DNA of 64,000 nt from Heyndrickxia ginsengihumi (lineage in GTDB: Bacteria; Bacillota; Bacilli; Bacillales; Bacillaceae_C), in NCBI RefSeq assembly GCF_011008565.1, contig NZ_JAAIWK010000017.1, positions 1-64,000 of the forward strand, written 5' to 3'. A model generated the notes under the pieces. The model was not told the DNA's origin and ran no database searches. It saw only the letters and a list, made by a program, of their open reading frames with translations. Below are positions 8,876-17,920 of this stretch, in pieces (position 1 is the stretch's first letter; every line of letters begins with the position of its first letter). Made by a program: the position numbers and the translations under genes.

Positions 8876-10465
8876 ATGAACACGAATGAGAATGAGCATG
8901 AATATCAACAAAATGAAGCAAATGATACTTTAACAAATCAACAAGGTCATCCTGTAACAAATAATCAAAACGTTCGTACTGTAGGAAACAGAGGTCCAAC
9001 GACTTTAGAGAATTATGATTTTCTAGAAAAGATCAGTCATTTTGATCGTGAAAGAATTCCAGAACGTGTCGTACATGCTCGTGGTGCAGGTGCACATGGT
9101 TATTTCGAATCTTATGGAACCGTTGGAGATGAGCCAATCTCAAAATATACACGAGCAAAGGTATTTGAAAAGGGTAAAAAAACCCCTGTATTTGCTCGTT
9201 TTTCCACTGTTAATCATGGCAAGCATTCACCAGAAACTTTACGTGATCCCCGGGGATTTGCAGTTAAATTTTATACAGAAGATGGAAATTGGGATTTAGT
9301 GGGAAATAATCTTAAAATCTTTTTCATCCGTGATGCATTAAAGTTTCCAGATCTTGTACATGCATTCCAGCCTGACCCTGTCACTAACATTCAAGATGGC
9401 GAAAGAATCTTTGACTTTATTTCACAATCTCCTGAAGCCATACACATGATTACATTCTTGTTTTCACCTTGGGGAATACCGGCAAATTATCGGCAAATGC
9501 AAGGATCTGGTGTCCATGCATATAAATGGGTAAACGCAGAAGGAGAAGCTGTTCTTGTCAAATACCATTGGGAACCGAAACAAGGAATTAAAAATTTAAC
9601 ACAAAAGGAAGCCACTAAAATTCAAGGAATGAATTTTAATCATGCAACACAGGATTTATATGAAGCAATCGAAAAAGGAAATTATCCTGAATGGGAGCTT
9701 TATGTTCAAATTATGAGTGATGATGAACATCCAGAATTAGATTTTGATCCGTTAGATCCTACAAAATTATGGTACAAAGATGACTTTCCTTGGATGCCTG
9801 TAGGAAAAATGGTTTTAAATAAAAATCCTGAAAATTATCATGCTGAGGTTGAACAAATTGCATTTGGTACTGGTGTACTTGTTGACGGCCTCGATTTTTC
9901 GGATGATAAGCTTTTGCAAGGAAGAACATATGCTTATTCAGATACACAACGATATCGTGTAGGAGCAAATTATTTACAATTGCCAATCAATCAACCGAAA
10001 AAACATGTGGCAACAAATCAAAGCGGTGGACAAATGGATTACAGAACAGATTATGGGAAAGATCAAAATCCTCATATTAATTATGAACCATCTCTTCTTG
10101 ATGGGTTAAAAGAAGCAAAAAATCCAGGTAAAGAGTATGAGCCATATGTTGCTGGACACTTAAAACGAGAAAGCATTGATCGCACGAATAACTTTGGACA
10201 AGCTGGCGAAACATACAGAAGGTTAAATGACTGGGAACGAAACGAACTAATTTCCAATCTTGTCAATACTTTAAGCGCTTGTCATAAAGAAATTCAAAAT
10301 AAAATGATTGAACTATTTAGCAAATGCGATCCTGATTACGGGAAACGAGTTGAGGACGGCTTGAAAAAGGTGCATGAAAACGATCATGGGCCAATTGGGG
10401 CAACAATGACAGATGAAGCTGTCCAACAAGCAAATGAAATGGGGCATGTATCCGATCCTTATTAA
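8876..10465 (+). CDS. Haem catalase (KatX/KatA-type)
   Basis: A 529-residue monofunctional catalase that splits hydrogen peroxide. The distal His lies in [13 protein letters not shown] (about residue 67), the catalytic Asn in [12 protein letters not shown] (about 141), and the haem Tyr in [13 protein letters not shown] (about 352). The chain is longer than vegetative KatA (about 483) because of an Asn/Gln-rich N-terminal extension (residues 1-35), a feature shared with the spore catalase KatX of B. subtilis. With spore genes on both sides a spore role is plausible. GAGGAGG lies 8 bases before the ATG. A terminator follows. Confidence 0.95.
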   Translation: MNTNENEHEYQQNEANDTLTNQQGHPVTNNQNVRTVGNRGPTTLENYDFLEKISHFDRERIPERVVHARGAGAHGYFESYGTVGDEPISKYTRAKVFEKGKKTPVFARFSTVNHGKHSPETLRDPRGFAVKFYTEDGNWDLVGNNLKIFFIRDALKFPDLVHAFQPDPVTNIQDGERIFDFISQSPEAIHMITFLFSPWGIPANYRQMQGSGVHAYKWVNAEGEAVLVKYHWEPKQGIKNLTQKEATKIQGMNFNHATQDLYEAIEKGNYPEWELYVQIMSDDEHPELDFDPLDPTKLWYKDDFPWMPVGKMVLNKNPENYHAEVEQIAFGTGVLVDGLDFSDDKLLQGRTYAYSDTQRYRVGANYLQLPINQPKKHVATNQSGGQMDYRTDYGKDQNPHINYEPSLLDGLKEAKNPGKEYEPYVAGHLKRESIDRTNNFGQAGETYRRLNDWERNELISNLVNTLSACHKEIQNKMIELFSKCDPDYGKRVEDGLKKVHENDHGPIGATMTDEAVQQANEMGHVSDPY

Positions 10466-10478
10466 AAATAAAAAAATA

Positions 10479-10512
10479 TTAAAGGGTATTCATTTTAATG
10501 AAACCCTTAATT
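10479..10512 (+). terminator. Terminator after catalase
   Basis: The TTAAAGGGT arm pairs with ACCCTTAA across an AT-rich loop, followed by TTTAATT. Confidence 0.6.
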
Positions 10513-10662
10513 TAATTACTATTCGCTTTTCAATTTTTGTGATGCATATGGTTATTTACAAGTAAACCAGCATTAAATCGCGATAGGGCGCTTCAATTCT
10601 AGTATGTCGCGCGATCACCTATGTAACAAAGCATAACAGATCTTTAATTCCCTTCCTATTTC

Positions 10663-10696
10663 AAAAAGGCATCCATTTAAAAAGGATGCCTTTTTA
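10663..10696 (-). terminator. Bidirectional terminator after cotD-type gene
   Basis: AAAAAGGCATCC and GGATGCCTTTTT form a 12-bp stem around ATTTAAAA, with T-tracts on both strands. It lies just past the CotD stop. Confidence 0.85.
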
Positions 10697-10706
10697 TATA
10701 GATCAA

Positions 10707-11030
10707 TTAAAATCCAAATGGTCTAGGGCGATGATGCGGTGGGCAGCATGGATTTACAGGTGCACCGCAAAATACATGGTTTTCATAACATTCATTTACG
10801 ACAGAATCTGTATGTGGAAAATAATGTTTGTGTGTGTAGACATGTTTGTTCACATGTGTTGTATGTGTTGGATGAACATGATTTACAACATGTGGAAAAA
10901 TAGTTGTCTGCACAGAATTTTGAGCTGGATCAGTCATTCCTGGATCATATTGAGTTGGTGCAACCATTGGTGGACATTCCTTGGCTCCACAATGACCACC
11001 TAAATGATGATGATGTTTAAAATGACTCAC
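10707..11030 (-). CDS. cotD: CotD-family spore coat protein
   Basis: A 107-residue His-rich protein: HHHHLGGHC near the start, the core FPHVVNHVHPTHTTHVNKHVYTHKHYFPHTDS typical of CotD, and a Cys/Pro/His tail CCPPHH. CotD is an inner-coat structural protein. The start is GTG, with GGAGAG 7 bases upstream. A sigma-K-like promoter sits about 40 bases before it and a strong terminator after it, so it is a single late-sporulation gene. Confidence 0.9.
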   Translation of the reverse strand: MSHFKHHHHLGGHCGAKECPPMVAPTQYDPGMTDPAQNSVQTTIFPHVVNHVHPTHTTHVNKHVYTHKHYFPHTDSVVNECYENHVFCGAPVNPCCPPHHRPRPFGF

Positions 11031-11068
11031 AAATATCTCTCCTTTCTTTTTTTTGCCTCTTTCCTTAT

Positions 11069-11096
11069 TAGACTATGATACTTATGAATAAGTTGT
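11069..11096 (-). promoter_or_regulatory. Sigma-K-like promoter of cotD-type gene
   Basis: On the minus strand: AC (11096-11095), a 17-base spacer, and CATAGTCTA (11077-11069). This matches the sigma-K consensus and agrees with known sigma-K control of cotD in B. subtilis. Confidence 0.65.
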
Positions 11097-11195
11097 ACTA
11101 GTTTAAAAACCTATTTTCATCTAATAAGTTTGTTCCCTCTTCGCTTCTTATACGTGTGCTCAACTCTTAGCCAAGATATAAGATCATGCCTGATT

Positions 11196-11396
11196 TTAAC
11201 ATTCATTGATGTTGTAAAAAGCGAAAAGTTCCTCAACATGTCTCTTTGCATTTACTATACAAATCATTTTTAAACATTTATTTGAGTAGGTGATGTATAA
11301 ACATCCTTTTTCACGTAATAAGATACATTCACGACATGTATCATCTAAAGTACTTTCACTTAAGGGGCATTTTGAACTGACGATCGATAAAAACAT
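11196..11396 (-). CDS. Possible small Cys-rich protein (hypothetical)
   Basis: A 66-residue frame with seven Cys, including CRECILLREKGC and CLKMIC, ending in NINEC. The Cys spacing looks non-random, but no ribosome site is visible upstream of the first Met, so this may be a degraded gene or a chance frame. No family recognised. Confidence 0.3.
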   Translation of the reverse strand: MFLSIVSSKCPLSESTLDDTCRECILLREKGCLYITYSNKCLKMICIVNAKRHVEELFAFYNINEC

Positions 11397-11471
11397 TTTC
11401 TATTAAAAAAACATAGTAGGAATTAAATAGAAGGTGATGAGTCAAAATAACAATAAAAAGGAAAATGATAT

Positions 11472-11891
11472 ATGAGAAATATTGCAGCACTTTTTTCATT
11501 GCTAATGCCAGGATTTGGGCAAATATATAATCAGCAATTTATAAAGGGTATTAGCTTCGTTATAATTGAGCATTTCGATAATATGTTTGGAAAAATTAAC
11601 AAATCGATTCAACTTGACTTTAATGGATTTCACCATCAAGCATTAGAAATGATCAACTATAACGCTATGCTTTTTTACCCCGGCTTTTATATGTATGTAG
11701 TTTGGGATGCCTGGTATTATGCGAAAGATGGTGCAAATAAAACAATCACTGCCATCCCTTTTATTTTTGGAGGATTTTTAGGAGAATTAGGTGCCATTTT
11801 TTCTACAAAGTTGCCATTTGCTTCATTAACAGTTGGACTATTTATGATCATTCCAAGTATTTTTGCTATGATTTTTTTCCGACATCAATAA
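11472..11891 (+). CDS. TM2-like small membrane protein
   Basis: A 139-residue protein. It starts with SLLMPGFGQIYNQQFIKG, the motif of TM2/DUF5683-type membrane proteins (GxGxxY followed by a basic-ended helix). Two further hydrophobic stretches lie at about 75-90 and 100-137, giving three or four membrane segments. AAAGGA lies 9 bases before the ATG. Function unknown. The terminator at 11962 ends the unit and serves the convergent DinB gene too. Confidence 0.7.
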   Translation: MRNIAALFSLLMPGFGQIYNQQFIKGISFVIIEHFDNMFGKINKSIQLDFNGFHHQALEMINYNAMLFYPGFYMYVVWDAWYYAKDGANKTITAIPFIFGGFLGELGAIFSTKLPFASLTVGLFMIIPSIFAMIFFRHQ

Positions 11892-11961
11892 TCATGTAAG
11901 GAGAAATTTGTAAGGACGAGCAAATAAAGTCTATTTGATTGCTAATAAAAAGTCTTTTAGT

Positions 11962-11996
11962 AAAAGGAAACCCCACACTTAAAGGTTTCCTTTTTT
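11962..11996 (+). terminator. Bidirectional terminator
   Basis: AAAAGGAAACC (11962-11972) pairs with GGTTTCCTTTT (11984-11994). There is a T-tract on the plus strand and an A-tract on the 5' side, so it serves the convergent genes on both strands. Confidence 0.8.
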
Positions 11997-12010
11997 ACTA
12001 ATCTGTAACT

Positions 12011-12514
12011 TTAAAGCAGTGGATTTTCCACGCCTAAATGAACCCAATCTTCTTTTGATGGTCCATAAACGCCAAAAGGCTTCAACCCTGCTTGGCGAAT
12101 AAGAACAGTTAATTGCCCTCTATGATGAATAATGTGTTTAATGAGCCCCATCAAAATTTGGGCATTTGTTTCTTCTCTTCCAAATGCCTTCTGTATTTGA
12201 CTCAAAGTGTCATCTTTCCACTGTTGTTCAATTGCTTGAGCAGCTTCTTCACTCACCCTTTTAAATGTTGCTGCGATTTCTTTTGCAGAAGATGGGACAT
12301 TTTTCGCATTTTCAACTTTATTTACGTTTAAGCCGAAAAGAGTTAAATAATCCGGAATATTTGTGGTGATATGCCACGCAATTCTTCCTAAAGTTCGTCC
12401 CTCTTGGTAAACTTTTTGGTTTAGTGAGTCATCGGTCAATCCATCTAAAACTTTTTGAGTTAAAGTAGCTTCTCGATTCCACTCTCTAATAAAATCTGCG
12501 ATCGTTACATACAT
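12011..12514 (-). CDS. DinB-family protein
   Basis: A 167-residue four-helix-bundle protein of the DinB/YfiT superfamily of putative metal-dependent thiol transferases. The likely metal His are in RIAWHITTN (about 48) and KHIIHHRGQL (about 127 and 131). GGAGG is 9 bases before the ATG. Members often act in thiol (bacillithiol-type) conjugation or stress, but the substrate is unknown here. Convergent with the TM2-like gene; shared terminator. Confidence 0.8.
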   Translation of the reverse strand: MYVTIADFIREWNREATLTQKVLDGLTDDSLNQKVYQEGRTLGRIAWHITTNIPDYLTLFGLNVNKVENAKNVPSSAKEIAATFKRVSEEAAQAIEQQWKDDTLSQIQKAFGREETNAQILMGLIKHIIHHRGQLTVLIRQAGLKPFGVYGPSKEDWVHLGVENPLL

Positions 12515-12846
12515 TTACAATTCCTCCATAATAACAATTCCCGCTAATGGTTTGAAACAAATTATAAAACATTTGTTCTCATATATCAAATTCCCTGCCT
12601 TCTTCAAACGATCAACTTCAACGATACCTTTAACTGCAGTAATCTCCATTTGTTTTAAGATGATAAGCCGTTATGTCTCCAATAAAAAGCGTAATCGAAG
12701 TAGCACCTACGATTTCCGTGATTTTCGCAGAAAGTACTTTTAAACATACAAACAACAAAAGTAAATCTATTCAGCGATATTTTCTGAATATTCATTCCCA
12801 TATTGATCATTGAAAAATTTGGATATAACGATCGACATTTACTGTA
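12515..12846. other. Intergenic, no supported gene
   Basis: Short overlapping frames on both strands (12552-12743, 12655-12867) lack ribosome sites and family signals. Nothing is called. Confidence 0.4.
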
Positions 12847-12873
12847 ACAGTCTAAAGAGCTGAACATATTCTA
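12847..12873 (+). promoter_or_regulatory. Sigma-K-like promoter
   Basis: AC (12847-12848), a 16-base spacer, CATATTCTA (12865-12873), 37 bases before the coat-like gene at 12910. Matches the sigma-K pattern exactly. Confidence 0.6.
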
Positions 12874-12909
12874 TAGATATTAACCTATCCCTATAAGGAG
12901 AGATGCTAA

Positions 12910-13197
12910 ATGTATTCTTATGAAAATTATTATGTTCCTCAATATCAATCAGCCTATGATCCATATGGACAGAATGATCCGTATCAAGCAAACAGGCAAC
13001 AACAACTGTCACAACTATTCCAACTTCCCCAGTGGAGCCAGCTTCAACGTAGAGTAAATTTGCTTGAAAGACAAAATGATCAGCAACAAAGAGAAATTGA
13101 CCTACTTCAGCGTCGACTTCAAAGAGTTAATCAGCGTCTTCGTGCAGTGGAAAATAGACTTAATATTCCTTTTACTCCATTTGAAGGTGGATTTTAA
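12910..13197 (+). CDS. Tyr/Gln-rich coiled-coil protein, probable spore coat component
   Basis: A 95-residue protein. Residues 1-32 are Tyr/Gln/Asn-rich (ENYYVPQYQSAYDPYGQ), residues 45-85 form a strong Arg/Gln/Leu coiled coil (LLERQNDQQQREIDLLQRR), and the tail is PFTPFEGGF. AAGGAGAG lies 6 bases before the ATG. The sigma-K-like promoter and composition point to a coat or coat-morphogenesis protein. A 19-bp perfect hairpin terminator follows. No named family recognised. Confidence 0.75.
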   Translation: MYSYENYYVPQYQSAYDPYGQNDPYQANRQQQLSQLFQLPQWSQLQRRVNLLERQNDQQQREIDLLQRRLQRVNQRLRAVENRLNIPFTPFEGGF

Positions 13198-13310
13198 ACA
13201 TTCAAGCTCTAATCAAGATGATCCTCATATTAATGTTTACTTTCTTGAATAATTAAAGCAATATTCACCCTTCCTATTTAGATTAGCATATATCACATTT
13301 ACTTATTTTA

Positions 13311-13366
13311 TATTAAAACAAAAACAAGCCTTTACATACGTAAAAGCTTGTTTTTGTTTTAATATA
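13311..13366 (+). terminator. Bidirectional terminator, 19-bp perfect stem
   Basis: Bases 13311-13329 pair perfectly with 13346-13364, ending in T-rich arms on both strands. It separates the convergent coat-like gene and the acidic membrane protein gene. Confidence 0.85.
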
Positions 13367-13399
13367 GATCTTACGACTCGCTTTCCAGCAGCACTTCAT

Positions 13400-13930
13400 C
13401 TACACCCAATTATCACCCGATTGATCATCCCAACTATCAAAATCCTGATTATCTTGCTGGCTATCAGGATTATAATCAGCTTTATCATCATTATGATCAT
13501 CGTTGTCGACATTCCAATTATTTTGATTATCATCTTCATTTTGACGGCTAATTTCTTCGTGAAGCTGATCAATTTCGTCTTGCTGCAAAATATTTTGATC
13601 TTCTAACTCTCGTAGCAGTTCATGATCTTCTAAATTCTGTAATGATTGAAATTGATCAAAACCAATTCTCCCCTGTTCTAACAAATATGTCAGTAAAGCG
13701 CCAGCTGCCAATCCTCCGGCAAAAGTTCCGAACCGTCCCATCCCAGGACCGCCTGTGTTACTCCAGCCGCCCATTCCATTATAGTTTGTTGGTCCATAGT
13801 AATCCGAACGCTCATTGTAAACATTTCTTCTCGGCTCATATATTTGAGGTCTATTTCGTTGCATTAACGGCCTTATAATTAATAGATGCACTAATACAAT
13901 GATAATAATAATCGCAATAAATAAAAACAT
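13400..13930 (-). CDS. Single-pass membrane protein with acidic Asp/Asn tail
   Basis: A 176-residue protein: an N-terminal membrane anchor (residues 2-21), a basic Tyr/Asn/Gly linker, a short Gly/Ala-rich hydrophobic segment GGLAAGALLTYLL (about 72-84), a coiled, acidic helix (95-130), and a tail of about 45 residues dominated by Asp, Asn and Gln (DNDDHNDDKADYN). AAGGAGG lies 10 bases before the ATG. Envelope protein of unknown function; the tail is low-complexity. No family recognised. Confidence 0.7.
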   Translation of the reverse strand: MFLFIAIIIIIVLVHLLIIRPLMQRNRPQIYEPRRNVYNERSDYYGPTNYNGMGGWSNTGGPGMGRFGTFAGGLAAGALLTYLLEQGRIGFDQFQSLQNLEDHELLRELEDQNILQQDEIDQLHEEISRQNEDDNQNNWNVDNDDHNDDKADYNPDSQQDNQDFDSWDDQSGDNWV

Positions 13931-14248
13931 CCTCGCGGTACCTCCTTATCGCAGCAAAACTTACTGTTTTTACTATACACTTTTCTTGATTAAATAAACA
14001 TTAAAATTTACAGAACTTATAATAAAAAAATCGCAAAGTCTTCCTGGAGACTTTTATACTAAAGCTAAAGCTCTCTGAACTTCCTACATTTTCGTGTTTA
14101 CTTATATTCATAATAAAACGACCTGTGAATTTTGTCGAAATATATAAATGACTGTTATCACTTGTTGCAATTTGATGTTTTATTTAGCTTTAAGTACCTG
14201 TTTTGGTCATGATAAAATTTTACTATAAACTATTACATAATCTGATAA

Positions 14249-14326
14249 AGGCAAACCTATTGAAAAGTGGGGACGCAAAGTCTCGGGTCTAAGGTAACTA
14301 CTATGATGGCTGGACTACCGGGTTTG
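14249..14326 (+). ncRNA. Cyclic-di-GMP-I (GEMM) riboswitch
   Basis: Matches the GEMM-I aptamer in order: a GGCAAACC 5' strand, a GAAA tetraloop (14262-14265), ACGCAAAG (14273-14280), the GGTCTAAGG tetraloop receptor (14286-14294), and ATGATGGCTGGACTACC leading to GGGTTT, which closes P1. The ribosome site of the next reading frame begins 7 bases after the aptamer, so control of translation is the simplest reading. Confidence 0.9.
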
Positions 14327-14348
14327 ATGATCAAAGGAGAAGATTTTT

Positions 14349-14450
14349 TTGAGTATTAAATCCATATTTTGCCTGTTTCGTAGATATCATAAATATGACT
14401 TTTACACAAATAAATGCATTAGATGCGGTAAGAAAAGAATTGCTCGTTAA
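14349..14450 (+). CDS. 33-aa Cys/His peptide under c-di-GMP riboswitch
   Basis: TTG start, with AAAGGAGA 8 bases upstream. The peptide has an FCLFRRYHKYDF segment followed by NKCIRCGKKRIAR, so one Cys, one His and a CxxC-like pair could form a small zinc-binding knuckle. It is the only gene between the riboswitch and a terminator that overlaps its stop codon, so it is the likely regulated product. Too short for routine callers. Family unknown to me. It could alternatively be a leader peptide, but no downstream plus-strand gene exists for it to lead. Confidence 0.65.
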   Translation: MSIKSIFCLFRRYHKYDFYTNKCIRCGKKRIAR

Positions 14451-14466
14451 CTCGGGCTTTTTTCTT
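14433..14466 (+). terminator. Terminator overlapping the 33-aa gene stop
   Basis: GCTCG (14442-14446), loop TTAACT, CGGGC (14453-14457), then TTTTTT. The outer AAAAGAA/TTCTTTT arms extend the stem. Confidence 0.7.
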
Positions 14467-14618
14467 TTGCTTACATGAAAATGAATACACTGGAATAAGT
14501 TGCGAATGTCAGTCAACCTTTATGCGCAAATCAGCTCCGGGAAGCGAAGTTTATTTCCAGAGCGCGGGTGGAGCACTATTCGGGGTTTCTTTCGTTAATA
14601 TACTTTTGTCCCAGCCTC

Positions 14619-15833
14619 CTAATCTGAATGATTCTCATAGAAGTTTTCTTTCATTTGTCGCTCTTTCCATTTCATTGTTATGCAAAATCCAATAAATATG
14701 ACAACAGCTGAGAAAAGATAAGGATAGTTGATGTTAATGTCAAATAATACGCCACCTATTGCTGGACCTGCAATATTACCTAAACTTGTATAGGTTGAGT
14801 TCATTCCAGCTACAAACCCCTGCTCTTTTCCAGCAGCTTTAGACAAAAAAGTCGTCAATGCCGGCCGAAGTAAATCAAAGGCGAGGAAAATGAAACAAGT
14901 TACCAGCAGCACTGTAAAAAAATTAGAGATCATGGTGGATGCCACTGCCAATATTGCACTAATGATTAAACATAACTGAATGAGTTTCTTTTCCCCAAGT
15001 ATATCTACAATTGTTCCAAACATAAATATTTGCACAATAACACCGAAAATTGAACTAATTGTAACGATTGTCGCAATGTCCTTTGGCGTAAAGCCAAATT
15101 TATGATCCGAAAATAAGCTAAAAACATTTTCATATGCTGATAATCCAAAAGCAAGTACAAATACAATCATAAATGCCAGTAAATAAAGCGGATTTAGAGA
15201 TTTCTTTAAATCACTTAAAAAATTTGTATGTTTAGACGTTGCTGAAATCTCTATAAGCTGCTCCTTTGTCAACGAATCCTTTAGCAAAAGGGATGATAAA
15301 AGGCATACGGCGAAGGCAATAACCGCGGCAAAAAAGAAAGGCATGCGTATCCCGTATTCTGCAATAAAACCACCGATGCCAGGTCCTATAATAAAACCGG
15401 TACTTATGGCAGCTGAAATATATCCCATTGCTTTTGACCGTTCCTCAACAGAGGTAATATCTGCAACATAGGCAGTGACTCCCGGCATAATCAAGGCAGC
15501 ACTAATTCCCCCTAAAAACCTTGATAAATAAAGCAATGAGATATTCGTACCTAAACCAAAAATAAGTTCTGAAACACTAAAAATAAACAAACCGCCAATG
15601 ATCATTCTTTTTCTACCATAACGGTCAACCCAACGGCCTGCAAGCGGTGACATAATCAGTTGCGCAACTGCAAATACAGCAACAAGATACCCCATTGTTT
15701 TTCCTGACAAATGCATGATATCCATAAAGGACGGCATAACAGGTATAATGAGACCTATTCCTAAAAATGCAATAAATATATTACTTAGTAGCATCATTAA
15801 TACTGCCTTTTGTTCTTTAATTGATCGCTTCAC
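14619..15833 (-). CDS. Multidrug efflux MFS transporter (Bmr/Blt/NorA type)
   Basis: A 404-residue, 12-segment MFS antiporter very similar in layout to B. subtilis Bmr. It has LFIAFLGIGLIIPV-type TM1, the loop 2-3 motif GRWVDRYGRKR, the drug-proton motif C region GISAALIMPGVTAYVADIT and STGFIIGPGIGGFIAEYG, and the C-half LLRPALTTFLSKAAGKEQGF. It exports cationic drugs by proton exchange in that family; the substrate here is unproven. GTG start with GGAGGG 7 bases upstream. It lies 24 bases downstream of the TetR gene and is likely cotranscribed. Confidence 0.92.
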   Translation of the reverse strand: MKRSIKEQKAVLMMLLSNIFIAFLGIGLIIPVMPSFMDIMHLSGKTMGYLVAVFAVAQLIMSPLAGRWVDRYGRKRMIIGGLFIFSVSELIFGLGTNISLLYLSRFLGGISAALIMPGVTAYVADITSVEERSKAMGYISAAISTGFIIGPGIGGFIAEYGIRMPFFFAAVIAFAVCLLSSLLLKDSLTKEQLIEISATSKHTNFLSDLKKSLNPLYLLAFMIVFVLAFGLSAYENVFSLFSDHKFGFTPKDIATIVTISSIFGVIVQIFMFGTIVDILGEKKLIQLCLIISAILAVASTMISNFFTVLLVTCFIFLAFDLLRPALTTFLSKAAGKEQGFVAGMNSTYTSLGNIAGPAIGGVLFDININYPYLFSAVVIFIGFCITMKWKERQMKENFYENHSD

Positions 15834-15857
15834 ACATCTTCCCTCCTTTCTAAAATA

Positions 15858-16439
15858 TTATTGAAGTGAAATCCCCCTCCAAAATACTGTCCAGGAGGCT
15901 TCTAATTTTTCCTTTAGACGTTTCTCATCGTTTCCGTATACGAGTTCCAACATAATAGAATCTACAACTCCTAGGAATGCGTAGGTCAGTGTTTTTGCTA
16001 AATTATCTGCAATAACTTTAGCATCGAGCCAAGTTTGAAATATACTTTCTAATATTCTCTGTTCTTTTTCGATGATGTCGATTACTTCCTTCTCTATTTC
16101 CTTCGCAAGATGTGCTGGAGGGAAAAAAGACATACGTAACCAAAACTTTAAATGCTCATTTTTTTGAAAAAGATCGATTGCTAATCGCAAATATCCGTAT
16201 AAATCTTCTTTAGGATTTTGTGAGCCAACATGATTGAAATATTGAAGCTTTGAAGAGAGTTCAGTCTCTTTCGCATCACGCAATACTTGCAAAAACAGAT
16301 CATCCTTCCCTTTAAAATGGGCATAAATTGATTGCTTTTTCACTCCAGCTTCTTCTGCTATTTGTGAAAGAGATGCACCTTCATATCCGTGAATCGTAAA
16401 ATACTTTAAAGCTGCATCCTTAATTTCTTTACTTTTCAA
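15858..16439 (-). CDS. TetR/AcrR-family regulator of the efflux pump
   Basis: A 193-residue protein. An N-terminal TetR helix-turn-helix (residues 5-48: ALKYFTIHGYEGASLSQIAEEAGVKKQSIYAHFKGKDDLF) is followed by a C-terminal ligand-binding helical domain typical of the YfiR/AcrR_C type. TTG start with GAGGTG 7 bases upstream. It sits first in a two-gene unit with the MFS pump, and its own promoter region carries a 12-base palindrome, so ligand-relieved autorepression is expected. Confidence 0.9.
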   Translation of the reverse strand: MKSKEIKDAALKYFTIHGYEGASLSQIAEEAGVKKQSIYAHFKGKDDLFLQVLRDAKETELSSKLQYFNHVGSQNPKEDLYGYLRLAIDLFQKNEHLKFWLRMSFFPPAHLAKEIEKEVIDIIEKEQRILESIFQTWLDAKVIADNLAKTLTYAFLGVVDSIMLELVYGNDEKRLKEKLEASWTVFWRGISLQ

Positions 16440-16457
16440 TTAACTCACCTCTAATTA

Positions 16458-16469
16458 ACGAACGTTCGT
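16458..16469. promoter_or_regulatory. Probable TetR operator
   Basis: ACGAACGTTCGT is a perfect 12-base palindrome 19 bases upstream of the tetR start. Its position and GAACGTTC core are typical of TetR-family autoregulatory operators. Confidence 0.7.
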
Positions 16470-16471
16470 AA

Positions 16472-16903
16472 GGATATGCTACCAAATAGAATACGAATAG
16501 GCAAGCGATAATAACAAATGAGATTCTAACAGACAATCGATCATAAGAAAATGTCTATGTATTTTTTAGATCTAGGAAAGAAGTTTATGGGGCTAAATTT
16601 TATATTTCTAGGGGAAAAGGAAAAGTTTTGGCACTATTACGTATAACAACAAATTCAAGAAGGACAATGGAAATGTATGCTAAAGAAACCAGTTTCGATT
16701 AAAAATCTGCCAATAACAAGTTTGGGGGCTTCTTAGTTATTCCTACACTTTCTAATGCTGGGCTGTAATGATTGATTCCACAGAAATGAGAAAGTTACGA
16801 AAACTTCCCCTGCTAACATTAGCAGCCAATGAGCAATTCAGAGCGTATAAAGAAGTTTGACAGCAATTTAAACGAAAGAAAATACACACTATTTCATAAA
16901 TCA
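16472..16903. other. Intergenic with possible decayed coding sequence
   Basis: Short plus-strand stretches (16757-16858) read like a broken protein segment (RKLRKLPLLTLAANEQFRAYKEV, then a stop), but no family can be assigned. The first 60 bases carry the tetR promoter. Confidence 0.3.
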
Positions 16904-17488
16904 TTATTTAATAAATAATATGATTCGCTTTATAGATGTTATCAACATTGCTGTGATGCTTACATTGATCACAATTAGCATAGAATACAAAAGCCGTTCA
17001 TCTCTTAAGATGAAAACACCAAATAAAATAATGATAGAATCTAATAGAAGTAATGAGATTCCAACATTAATGGAAAGTATTTTAGACATCATTAAAGCCA
17101 ATAAATCAACTCCTCCTGGACTTATATGCTCTCTCAGCATAAACCCTACTCCTATTCCAATGATTATCCCTCCAAAAAGAACACTAATAAGGGGAGGAAG
17201 ATTACTAATGTATTGAATAGGGGCTAACAATGTAACAATAATGCTGGAGATAGTGATACCTAATATACCATTAAGAAAATAATTCTTATCGTACATAGCC
17301 GCAAAAATAAAGATTGGAATGTTTAAACATGCAAATGTAATAGCAATATTGGAATTTAATAAATAATGCAGAATTAAACTTACTCCCCACAGCCCGCCAT
17401 TAATTAAATGAATCGGAATAATGAAGCCATTTATTCCTACACCTATAAAAAGACTTGCAAATATTGTAATAAATACTTTCTTGACCAT
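16904..17488 (-). CDS. YitT-family integral membrane protein
   Basis: A protein of about 194 residues matching the YitT/YczE-like N-terminal membrane family (DUF161): NGFIIPIHLINGGLWGVSLIL, LNIPIFIFA, LFGGIIIGIGVGFMLREHISPGGVDLLA, with five hydrophobic segments. It ends in KRIILFIK and lacks the C-terminal DUF2179 domain of full YitT (about 280 aa), so it is a short form. The frame opens at a TTG, but ATG 17488 is closer to AGGGATG and is preferred. Transport substrate unknown. Confidence 0.8.
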   Translation of the reverse strand: MVKKVFITIFASLFIGVGINGFIIPIHLINGGLWGVSLILHYLLNSNIAITFACLNIPIFIFAAMYDKNYFLNGILGITISSIIVTLLAPIQYISNLPPLISVLFGGIIIGIGVGFMLREHISPGGVDLLALMMSKILSINVGISLLLLDSIIILFGVFILRDERLLYSMLIVINVSITAMLITSIKRIILFIK

Positions 17489-17908
17489 CAAATCATCCCT
17501 GTCCAAACTATTTCTAATATTTATATGGTCAAAAATATGTTATATACCCTGAGACTTAGAGATATAAGCATGAATAGCGAAAAACTTTCGTTACTTAATC
17601 CTTCACGGACTAAATAATAGCATGAATGATTCATATCTTCGCTTTAATAAGCACATAAATCTTTTCAAACATTTCACAAGTTCCCATAGCATTATTTTCT
17701 ATCGACTTCCAATCTCTATAGAAACGTCATCATTGATATGATCTAAAAATGATTGTTATGGAGTGAAAACAAAATGCTTAACTTGCTGATTAACAAATAG
17801 ATGAAATGACTACTTATTTTCTTCTCATTTTGCTAACATGACATCCCACTTATTCCTTCTAAATTAAAAGAGGATTGTACTAAATATTAGGTTTTATTGA
17901 ATTCAGTT
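17489..17908. other. Intergenic, nothing recognised
   Basis: No frame with ribosome site; contains the presumed promoter of the YitT-type gene at the left edge. Confidence 0.4.
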
Positions 17909-17920
17909 ATGGTAACTACT

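Noticed and set aside
10686-11003. Plus-strand frame opposite cotD
   Set aside because: Antisense shadow of the His codons; no ribosome site.
14520-14600. GC-richer structured stretch before the MFS gene, considered as T-box or second riboswitch
   Set aside because: No T-box sequence, no specifier loop and no known aptamer signature; only short GCTCC/GGAGC pairing.
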